Positions 1 through 6,473 of a stretch of DNA of 22,750 nucleotides are shown piece after piece. Both the position numbers and the translations under genes were made by a program. This DNA is from an uncultured Lachnospiraceae bacterium. GTDB taxonomy: Bacteria; Bacillota; Clostridia; Lachnospirales; Lachnospiraceae. Numbering within the stretch: the first letter of the stretch is position 1; each line of letters begins with the position of its first letter. The DNA is taken from contig CAJUEI010000036.1 of assembly GCA_910585255.1 (NCBI GenBank), positions 1 through 22,750 of the forward strand, read 5' to 3'. The notes under the pieces were generated by a model, which was not told where the DNA came from, ran no database searches, and saw nothing but the letters and a program-made list of their open reading frames with translations.

Positions 1-16
1 TTATTTTAGCCGTCAA

Positions 17-91
17 AATTCTGGTCAGAATTGAAAGAAAATCTTTATTTTACGAAAGAAAATCCTGCTTTTCTTAGAGTAGATTACTCTA
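17..91. repeat. three consecutive perfect dyads upstream of the TnpB-like gene
   Basis: Three short inverted repeats follow each other. Positions 17-32 are AATTCTG-GT-CAGAATT. Positions 56-75 are AAGAAAA, a 6-base loop, then TTTTCTT. Positions 75-91 are TAGAGTA-GAT-TACTCTA. The first and third are compact enough to be operator half-sites for a dimeric repressor. The middle one looks more like a weak RNA hairpin but has no T tract after it on the + strand. I see no convincing -35/-10 pair between 1 and 135. The dyads themselves are plain in the sequence; a regulatory role is inference. Confidence 0.4.
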
Positions 92-144
92 TGAAAACAA
101 TATGAGCGGGTAGGAAATCTTGTTTTATGTAAAAGGTGATTGTT

Positions 145-1437
145 ATGTCAGAGGAAAAAACGGGTTTTATTACAATTACATATCGGTTAAGGCTTTATAA
201 CAGGCATCATGATTGGCTGCTTTTGACAAAACAGATTTATAATCAGGCAGTGTGGCATTATTATCAAATCTTGGTGAATCAAACGTCACTTTTGGAACAA
301 AGTAATTTCCTGCTGCTTCGATGTTTAGAGGAACAGAGTATTGGGACTAAGGAGATGAGAAAAAGAGGGGAAGAACCGCTTTGGAAGCTGCCGGATCATT
401 GGAAACTGCCGCTTTATTTTAGGCGGGCGGCTATTAATACAGCGATTGGATTAGTTAGAAGTTATGTTACTTCTTGTCAAAGGTGGCAGGAGAAAGAGGG
501 GAAAAATGGACGGATTCCTTCTCAGGCAGCAGCCATTAATGGGTCTCCTGTTTTTTATAAGGGGATGTATCGGGAGTTTGGAGAAAGCTCGATTCAGTTA
601 AAAGTCTATAATGGGGAAAAGTGGGTGTGGGTGGTTTATCCCTATACCGGGCGGAAGATTCCGGGTGAGGGAAAGGTATTGTCTCCTGCTTTGAAAATTG
701 AGAAGGAAGCGGCTTATCTGCATGTTCCGGTAGAACTGCAGGTAGCGGATATTCGAACCGTGGCGGAGCGAGTGAGGGAGGAGCCGCAGATTTGTGCGGT
801 GGCATTTCCTGATAGTGATTGTTTGGCTGTAGCGGTGGTGATGAGTTGGGATGGGGCATGTTTGAAGCATTATTTTGTGCATGGGGGAAAGAGAAGAGAT
901 GCCCAGCGTAGGAAGGCGTTAGAGAGGTTAGAGAAAAGTAAAGGGAGCCGCAGGGGGATGAAGGATAGAGGGAAAGAGGAGGGGAGGAGGGAAAATGGGG
1001 CGATTTATAGGAAATTGGAACGAATTAACGGATATTATGCCCATAAGGTGAGTCGGGAGATTTTGGAGTTTTGTAAGGAAAATCGAATTAAGGTGATTGT
1101 GGTTCCGAATTATGAGAGTGGGATTTTGTCTGGGGAGTGTGTGTTTTTACATAGGAATTTGTATCATTGGCAGGGAAGGGCAATGATTCACAAGCTGCAG
1201 TATAAGGCATATAGGGAAGGGATTCTTGTGACAACGATTCGTCCTTATCATATTTCGGATTGCTGCAGTGAATGTGGGGAAAAGATTCTGCGTTATAATG
1301 AAGGGCATAGGGCAGGCAGAAATTATTATGGGGGACAGTTGTTTTTTTGTCCGAATGGACATCGGGGAAATACGGCTTTGAATACGGCAAAAAATATTGG
1401 ACGATATTTCCTTAAGCGTTTTCAGAAAGAAGTCTAA
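145..1437 (+). CDS. TnpB-family protein with degenerate RuvC site (TldR-like, probably nuclease-dead)
   Basis: About 430 residues, a normal TnpB length. I chose ATG 145 over the in-frame GTG 136 because AAAGGTG (132-138) sits at RBS distance before it. Residue numbers below count from that GTG, so subtract 3 for the ATG start. Seen: a Lys/Arg-rich stretch (about 250-290), the helix YYAHKVSREILEFCKEN (300-316), the typical pre-ribbon helix (HKLQYKAYREGI), and a zinc-ribbon half C377-x2-C380. The second half is altered to C405-x3-H409. The C-terminus ends in the TnpB-like NTAKNIGRYF. The RuvC acids appear missing: RuvC-I has F224/P225, RuvC-II has P324 where VVE is usual, and RuvC-III has A414 where DRD-x-NAA is usual. 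Family knowledge: such nuclease-dead TnpB homologues act as RNA-guided repressors. No TnpA or transposon ends were found. The family call is firm; the repressor role is inference. Confidence 0.8.
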   Translation: MSEEKTGFITITYRLRLYNRHHDWLLLTKQIYNQAVWHYYQILVNQTSLLEQSNFLLLRCLEEQSIGTKEMRKRGEEPLWKLPDHWKLPLYFRRAAINTAIGLVRSYVTSCQRWQEKEGKNGRIPSQAAAINGSPVFYKGMYREFGESSIQLKVYNGEKWVWVVYPYTGRKIPGEGKVLSPALKIEKEAAYLHVPVELQVADIRTVAERVREEPQICAVAFPDSDCLAVAVVMSWDGACLKHYFVHGGKRRDAQRRKALERLEKSKGSRRGMKDRGKEEGRRENGAIYRKLERINGYYAHKVSREILEFCKENRIKVIVVPNYESGILSGECVFLHRNLYHWQGRAMIHKLQYKAYREGILVTTIRPYHISDCCSECGEKILRYNEGHRAGRNYYGGQLFFCPNGHRGNTALNTAKNIGRYFLKRFQKEV

Positions 1438-1444
1438 GGATGTG

Positions 1445-1481
1445 GTTTGAGTAGGTCAAACGACAGAAGAAAAAGGCTTAT
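1445..1481 (+). ncRNA. possible 3' end of a TnpB-type guide RNA: hairpin plus guide segment
   Basis: Eight bases after the TnpB-like stop codon there is a perfect 6-bp hairpin, GTTTGA-GTAGG-TCAAAC (1445-1461). In TnpB and TldR systems the guide RNA scaffold overlaps the 3' end of the gene and ends shortly after it, with the guide directly following. By that rule the candidate guide starts at 1462 (GACAGAAGAAAAAGGCTTAT, 1462-1481). CAGAAGAA (1464-1471) can also pair with TTCTTCTG (1578-1585), so a larger fold is possible. The hairpin is seen; the guide assignment is inference by position only, with no covariation evidence. Confidence 0.25.
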
Positions 1482-1533
1482 GGGAGGAAGACGATTAAGT
1501 AGAAATAAAAAGAAAATGGCTGGAAACAGCAAA

Positions 1534-1562
1534 AAGGCAGAGGTATTTGTTATCTCTGTTTT
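1534..1562 (+). terminator. weak rho-independent terminator-like hairpin
   Basis: CAGAGGTA (1538-1545), a TTTGT loop, then TATCTCTG (1551-1558) form an 8-bp stem with one G-U pair, followed by TTTT (1559-1562). An A-run precedes the stem and can pair with the T-run. It would end the TnpB-like transcript and its putative guide RNA before the glycosyltransferase operon. The stem is AT-rich, so it may only attenuate. The rest of 1438-1705 has no gene I can support and no clear promoter. Confidence 0.35.
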
Positions 1563-1705
1563 GGGTACAGCACCGCCTTCTTCTGCTTTTGTCTGGATAA
1601 AAAAGACAGATGCACAGGTAAAGAGAGAACCTTGTTTGAGTGATAAGAGTTTTTGTTGTGCTGAGAGGTATTAAGAAAAAGAAAAAAGAGCCAGAAGGAC
1701 GGGAT

Positions 1706-2884
1706 ATGAAAAGGGCATTGTTTATTGCAACGGTCAGTGGATTTCTGCCGCAGTTTGAATTAGATAAGGTATATATGTTACAAGAAATGGGATATGAAGT
1801 TCACTATGCCAGTAATTTTTTACATCCGCATTATGGTTCGGATAATCAGTGGGCAGAAGGGACAGGGGTGGTTTGTCATCAGGTGGATTTTGTTCGGTCT
1901 CCCTTTCGAGTGTGGAAAAATCAAAGGGCATATCGGCAGTTAAAGGCTGTTTTAAAGGCAGAGCAGTTTGATTTGGTTCATTGTCATACGCCGATGGGGG
2001 GAGTGCTTGGTCGGCTGGCGGCTGAAAGCTGCCGCAGGAATGGGCAGAAGGGTATAGTAGTGTTTTATACCGTTCATGGGTTTCATTTTTATCGCGGGGC
2101 ACCTTGGAAGAATTGGCTGTTTTATTATCCGGTGGAGCGGTGGCTTGCTCATTATACTGATGTACTGATTACAATTAATCAGGAGGATTTTGAAAGGGCA
2201 AAAAGGTTTCGGCTTCGGGGTGGGAAGAAGGGGCTAGGCAGAGTAGAGAGAGTAAATGGGGTGGGGATTAGGATTGAAGACTATCAGAAGACGGCTGGTC
2301 TGAGAGAGAAGAAGAGAAAGGAATTAGGGATTTCGAAAGAGGCTTGTGTTTTTATTAGTGTAGGAGAGCTGACGAAAAGGAAAAATCATCAGGTGATAGT
2401 AAAGGCGTTTGCCCTGCTTTCTAAGAAAATGGATTCGGTTTTTTACCTTATCTGTGGAGAGGGCAGGGAAGAGAGAAGGTTAAGGAAGTTGGTTCGGCGT
2501 TATCACTTGAAGGATCGGATTCGGTTTTTGGGGTATCGGAAGGATATTAAGGAACTTTTGGCTGCTTCAGATTGTTTTTTGTTTCCTTCAAAACAGGAAG
2601 GACTGCCGGTTGCTTTGATGGAGGCAAAGGCGACGGGGCTGTTTTGTATCTGTTCCGATATCAGGGGAAATCGGGAATTGGCAGAAAAGGAGGAATTGGT
2701 AGAGAGGAATCGAAGCGGGTTTTATAAGAGGAAAATGGAAGAGTTTTTAGCAGAGAGACAAACAGTAAAAGAGGGGCAGAATGAGGGGAGGATTTGGAAG
2801 GAAGCAGAGAGGTATTCTATGGAACGAGCAGTACAAAAGATGAGAAGGATTTATAAAGAAATAGAAAATTTGGAGCAGAGTTAG
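1706..2884 (+). CDS. GT4-family glycosyltransferase (EpsD/CapM-like)
   Basis: A 392-residue cytoplasmic GT-B glycosyltransferase that would transfer a sugar from an activated nucleotide donor to the growing lipid-linked polysaccharide. I chose ATG 1706 because the ORF continues upstream only through Lys-rich low-complexity sequence, AGAAGGACGG lies just before 1706, and the family's first beta strand (KRALFIATVSGF) begins here. N-terminal half: the acceptor-side motifs HCHTPMGGVLGRLA (about 92-105) and YTVHGFHFYRG (121-131), typical of Firmicutes EpsD-like enzymes. C-terminal half: SVGELTKRKNHQ (218-229) and the donor-binding E298-x7-E306. The next gene starts 5 bases after the stop, so they are co-transcribed. 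Donor and acceptor cannot be read from sequence. Confidence 0.88.
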   Translation: MKRALFIATVSGFLPQFELDKVYMLQEMGYEVHYASNFLHPHYGSDNQWAEGTGVVCHQVDFVRSPFRVWKNQRAYRQLKAVLKAEQFDLVHCHTPMGGVLGRLAAESCRRNGQKGIVVFYTVHGFHFYRGAPWKNWLFYYPVERWLAHYTDVLITINQEDFERAKRFRLRGGKKGLGRVERVNGVGIRIEDYQKTAGLREKKRKELGISKEACVFISVGELTKRKNHQVIVKAFALLSKKMDSVFYLICGEGREERRLRKLVRRYHLKDRIRFLGYRKDIKELLAASDCFLFPSKQEGLPVALMEAKATGLFCICSDIRGNRELAEKEELVERNRSGFYKRKMEEFLAERQTVKEGQNEGRIWKEAERYSMERAVQKMRRIYKEIENLEQS

Positions 2885-2889
2885 GAGAA

Positions 2890-3969
2890 ATGAAAAAAGT
2901 ATTGATGCTTCTTAAGTCAAAGATTTATGCGGGAGCAGAAAAAGTGACAATAGAGATTATGGAAAGACTGCAAAAAGAGTATGAGTTTTATTATGCTTCT
3001 CCAAATGGAAAGATTGCAGGAAAATTGCGGGGGATGCGTTATCTGCCGATGAGGAATTTTCGGATAACGGAAATTCGAAGAGTGATCCGTTTGGTTCAGC
3101 CGGATATTATTCATGCCCATGATTTTTCAGCAAGTGTGCTGGCTTCTTTGTTAAAAGGGGTTGGTAAAGATCGAATGTTGATTTCTCATATTCACTGTAA
3201 TGCAAAAGAAAATCTGGTGTGGGGAAAGAAAGCCTTTTTTTATTGGATTGCTTTAAAGCGGATCGATCGGGTGATCTGTGTAAGTGATGTGGTAGCAAAA
3301 GAAGCGGTGTTTCGGGATGCGTGGAGAAAAAAGGCAGTGATTCTTGAAAATTTTGTGGACAGAGCAGGGATTTTAGAGATGGCAGAGAGGGGAAAAGGGA
3401 CGGTTGGTTTTGGAACACAGAAAAAAATAGAAGAGGTATATTTATACGATCTGATTTTTGTCGGGCGGCTGTCTAAACAGAAAAATCCTAAGAAATTTAT
3501 TCGGATTTTGGATGGGATGATAAGAGAGGGGAAGGACATAAGGGCGGCTTTAATAGGAGAAGGGGAGGAGTACGAGGCTTGCTGTCAATTAATTCAAAGG
3601 TATCATTTGGAAGGAAAGGCAGAGATGCTGGGGTTTTTGGAAAATCCCTATTTTGTAATGAAAAGAAGCCGGATTTTATGTATGACATCTGAGGAAGAAG
3701 GGTTTGGATTGGCGGTTGCAGAGGCAATGGTTTTAGGAGTGCCGGTGTTGGTGGCTGAGGTGGGTGGAATGAAGGAGTTGTTGGGATCGGGAGCAGAGGA
3801 ATTTTGCCGGACAGAGCAGGAGTATGTTAAGAAAGCGATACGACTGTTAGAGGATGACTCCTTTTATCGAAAAGAACAGCGGAGGATGAAAGAAAGGGCG
3901 GCAGGTCTTTTGGCTGCTGAAGAATATATGGAACAGATAAGAGCGATCTATAAGGGGGGAATGGTATGA
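2890..3969 (+). CDS. GT4-family glycosyltransferase
   Basis: A 359-residue GT-B glycosyltransferase. The start is supported by AGGAGA directly upstream. N-terminal domain: the glycine-rich acceptor loop KIYAGAEKVTIE (11-22), DIIHAHDFSAS (72-82) and the linker VICVSDVVAKE (128-138). C-terminal domain: IFVGRLSKQKNP (189-200), the nucleotide-sugar binding E270-x7-E278, then GVPVLVAEVGGMKEL. The usual GT4 landmarks are all present and spaced normally, so it is probably active. It lies between another GT4 and a GT8, overlapping the latter by 4 bases (ATGA), so the three would assemble consecutive linkages of one repeat unit. Linkage specificity is unknown. Confidence 0.88.
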   Translation: MKKVLMLLKSKIYAGAEKVTIEIMERLQKEYEFYYASPNGKIAGKLRGMRYLPMRNFRITEIRRVIRLVQPDIIHAHDFSASVLASLLKGVGKDRMLISHIHCNAKENLVWGKKAFFYWIALKRIDRVICVSDVVAKEAVFRDAWRKKAVILENFVDRAGILEMAERGKGTVGFGTQKKIEEVYLYDLIFVGRLSKQKNPKKFIRILDGMIREGKDIRAALIGEGEEYEACCQLIQRYHLEGKAEMLGFLENPYFVMKRSRILCMTSEEEGFGLAVAEAMVLGVPVLVAEVGGMKELLGSGAEEFCRTEQEYVKKAIRLLEDDSFYRKEQRRMKERAAGLLAAEEYMEQIRAIYKGGMV

Positions 3970-4916
3970 CCATTTTGTATTCCTGTGATTCTAATTATGT
4001 GGATCAGACAATGGTTTCGATCTGTTCTGTTATCAGATGGAACAGAGAGGAAAAAGAGATTGAATTTTTGGTGGTTGGAGATTCGCTTTTAAAGGAAGAA
4101 AAAAATAGAATACAGCAGTTGGTGGAAGGAAAACAGCATGTTGTTCGGTTTTTTGAGCTGTGTGCGATACCTGAGTTAGAGGAGTGCAGTACAGATGGAT
4201 TTCATCCTAGGAGTGTATATGCTAAATTGTTTGTGGATCGTTTGACAGAGAAGAAGAGGGTTTTATATTTAGACAGTGATGTAATAGCCTCTGCGGGATT
4301 TTCAGAGTTATTTTCTATTGATTTGCAGGGAGCCGTAATAGCAGGGGTTCGGATGCCCTATTCGAAAAGGGTGTTGAAAAGGCAGGGGCTTCAAGGAGAG
4401 ACGTATATCTGTGACGGAATTGTTTTAATTGATGTGGAACAGTGGAAGAGGAGGAGACTTTCTCAAAAGGCAGCGGCATATATTCGAGCCTGCAGAGGGA
4501 GGCCTAAGCGGCTGAGTGAAGGGGTGATTCATGCGGTCTGCAAAGGAGAGATTTTGGTTTTGCATCCGCGTTATAATGTAATGCCGCAGTTTCTTGTGTT
4601 TCGCTATAGGGAGTTAGAGCGGATGCATCGGATAACCGGGTATTATTCGGAGCAGGAGATGGAAGAGGCGAAAAGAAATCCGGTATTCATTCATTTTATG
4701 AGGGAACTTTATAATCGACCTTGGTTAAGAAAAAGTGGGAACCAGAGATGGAATCACCCTTATCGGGGAGTGTATCGGCAGTATCAGAGAAAATTGGGAG
4801 TGTCAACGGAGGGGAAAGAAGAGCTTTCTGTTCGGACAAAGGCACTTCGATATTTGTATGAATGGGTTCCATTTCCGGTTTTTTTAGCAGTTTTTCTTTT
4901 ATTTCATAGGGATTAA
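3966..4916 (+). CDS. GT8-like glycosyltransferase
   Basis: A 316-residue GT-A enzyme resembling family GT8, which uses UDP-glucose or UDP-galactose with a divalent metal. Seen: N-terminal ILYSCDSNYVDQTMVSICS (3-21), the metal-binding DSD in VLYLDSDV (103-105), a CDGIVLIDVEQW block (149-160) where GT8 normally has N-x-G, YNVMPQF (203-209), and IHFMRELYNRPW (242-253) matching the conserved HF-G-KPW region. The last 40 residues end in a hydrophobic helix (about 295-313), which may anchor it to the membrane. The usual DQD-x-x-N motif is replaced by SEGVIH (184-189), so it is a divergent member. Translationally coupled to the preceding gene. Confidence 0.8.
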   Translation: MTILYSCDSNYVDQTMVSICSVIRWNREEKEIEFLVVGDSLLKEEKNRIQQLVEGKQHVVRFFELCAIPELEECSTDGFHPRSVYAKLFVDRLTEKKRVLYLDSDVIASAGFSELFSIDLQGAVIAGVRMPYSKRVLKRQGLQGETYICDGIVLIDVEQWKRRRLSQKAAAYIRACRGRPKRLSEGVIHAVCKGEILVLHPRYNVMPQFLVFRYRELERMHRITGYYSEQEMEEAKRNPVFIHFMRELYNRPWLRKSGNQRWNHPYRGVYRQYQRKLGVSTEGKEELSVRTKALRYLYEWVPFPVFLAVFLLFHRD

Positions 4917-4975
4917 AAGAGAATGAGAAGAAGGGGCAGAGAAGAAAAATAGAGTAAGGCAGGATTTTAGTTAGG

Positions 4976-6448
4976 ATGAGTAAAAAAGAGAAAAATAGGA
5001 GAGAACAAGCAGAAGGAAGCAGAGAGAAAAAAAGAATGGAAAGGTGGAAACGACTGCTATATCTGTTGATCAGTTATATAGGGCTTGCCCTGCTGTTTTA
5101 TGGGATAGCAAAGGAAGCGATTACTTATCGGGCAGAGGTACAAGAGGCAGCCGTTCCGATAAAAGAAATCGGAGAAATTGTAGACGGAGACAGGATAGAG
5201 CAGAAGATAAGTTATTCTGGGGATTTTCTTTCTTCTCTTACTTTTCAGGTTGCCACTTATGCGAGAAAGAATACAGGGACACTGCAAATTGAAGTAAGTA
5301 CAAAACCGTTTGGCTTAGAAGAGAATAAAAATGAGATTGTAATACAGACCTATGATATAAAAACAATGCAGGATAATTCTAGTATTAAAATGAAAGTAGG
5401 AAAGAAGGCAGAGGGCGGTGATTGGTATATTCGAATTACCTCAAATGGGACAGATTATGGAAATGCAATCACGTTTTATGCTGCAGAAGCAGAAGAAGAA
5501 CAGCAGGTACTTCGAAACGGACAGCCGCTGGGAATGGCTTTATGTATTGGAATAGAGGGAGGAAAGACCACTTTTTTAGGGAGATGGTATTGGAAAGTCG
5601 TTTTGGTAACAGGAGGCATCTTGATACTGGTATTTTTCGGAATGTTTGGAAAAGGAGAAGAGGAACGGATGGGGGATCGTCTGCTTTCTCATATTCGGCA
5701 GTATCGATTTTTGGTCAGTCAGTTGGTAAAGCGAGATTTTAAGGCAAAATATAAACGTTCAGCCTTGGGGTTTTTTTGGAGTTTTTTAAATCCTTTACTT
5801 ACCATGCTGGTGCAGTATGTCGTATTTTCTACGATTTTTCGTTCTGATATAGAGAATTTTCCGGTGTATTTATTGAGTGCCGGGATTGTGTTTAACTTTT
5901 TTACAGAGTCGGTGGGCGGAGGTCTTTGTGCAATTGTTGGAAATGCAGCTTTGATTACAAAAGTCTATGTGCCAAAGTATATTTATCCGTTTTCAAAGGT
6001 ATTGTCTACTGCCGTTAATCTGCTGATTTCGATGCTGCCTTTGCTGTTTGCCGTATGGGTAACGGGAGAGGAAATTACGATAGCATTTTTGCTGCTGCCG
6101 TTTTTGTTTCTTTGTTTATTGACTTTTTGCGTAGGGATGTCGCTGATTCTTTCTACCAGTATGGTATTTTTTCGGGATACGCAGTTTTTATGGGGAATTC
6201 TTAGTCTGGTCTGGATGTATGCCACACCGATTTTTTATCCAGAAAGTATTATACCGGAACACTTTCGTTTTGTATTGCAGTGGAATCCGATGTATCACTA
6301 TTTAAAATTTTTTCGGACGATTTTAATGCAGGGGGTATCGCCTCAAATAGCAGAGTATGGATATTGTTTGGGGTTTGCTTTGGCGTTTTTAGGAGTAGGA
6401 GCCTGGATTTTTCAGCGGGCACAGAAAAAGTTTGTTTTATATTTATAA
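4976..6448 (+). CDS. wzm: polysaccharide ABC exporter permease (Wzm-type) with N-terminal extracytoplasmic domain
   Basis: 490 residues, where a plain Wzm/TagG permease has about 260. Layout: a charged cytoplasmic start (1-25), TM helix 27-47, a beta-rich extracytoplasmic segment (48-203), a second TM helix 204-224, then a complete ABC-2 permease (about 235-490). The permease is recognised by KRDFKAKYKRSALGFFWSFL (251-270), the following helices, and the MYATPIFYPESIIP region (414-427). It pairs with the ATPase gene 25 bases downstream. Role: export of a finished lipid-linked polysaccharide. The ectodomain has the alternating-strand look of small carbohydrate-binding-like domains, but I cannot name it. 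The start is not certain: the spacing from the GTTAGG upstream is tight, and ATG 5036 is an alternative. Confidence 0.85.
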   Translation: MSKKEKNRREQAEGSREKKRMERWKRLLYLLISYIGLALLFYGIAKEAITYRAEVQEAAVPIKEIGEIVDGDRIEQKISYSGDFLSSLTFQVATYARKNTGTLQIEVSTKPFGLEENKNEIVIQTYDIKTMQDNSSIKMKVGKKAEGGDWYIRITSNGTDYGNAITFYAAEAEEEQQVLRNGQPLGMALCIGIEGGKTTFLGRWYWKVVLVTGGILILVFFGMFGKGEEERMGDRLLSHIRQYRFLVSQLVKRDFKAKYKRSALGFFWSFLNPLLTMLVQYVVFSTIFRSDIENFPVYLLSAGIVFNFFTESVGGGLCAIVGNAALITKVYVPKYIYPFSKVLSTAVNLLISMLPLLFAVWVTGEEITIAFLLLPFLFLCLLTFCVGMSLILSTSMVFFRDTQFLWGILSLVWMYATPIFYPESIIPEHFRFVLQWNPMYHYLKFFRTILMQGVSPQIAEYGYCLGFALAFLGVGAWIFQRAQKKFVLYL

Positions 6449-6473
6449 TCGAGATAGAGAAGGGTTGTTTTAG

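Noticed and set aside
33..64. GAAAGAAAATC repeated 21 bases apart, resembling a mini CRISPR
   Set aside because: Only two A-rich 11-base copies, with no further units and no cas genes; too little for an array.
136..144. GTG start for the TnpB-like protein
   Set aside because: The only good Shine-Dalgarno-like sequence (132-138) overlaps this GTG and is correctly spaced for ATG 145.
1447..1674. 75-codon open frame starting with TTG after the TnpB-like gene
   Set aside because: It overlaps the guide-like hairpin and the terminator, has no RBS at its start, and its protein is low-complexity basic sequence with no recognisable feature.
536..2152. Several open frames on the - strand, rich in Pro, Ser and His
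   Set aside because: They are mirror images of the purine-rich coding strand, lack RBSs, and overlap well-supported genes. The same holds for other - strand frames across the window.
5044..5742. Alternative + frames inside the permease gene
   Set aside because: They are out-of-frame shadows of a permease gene whose frame gives continuous helices and family motifs.
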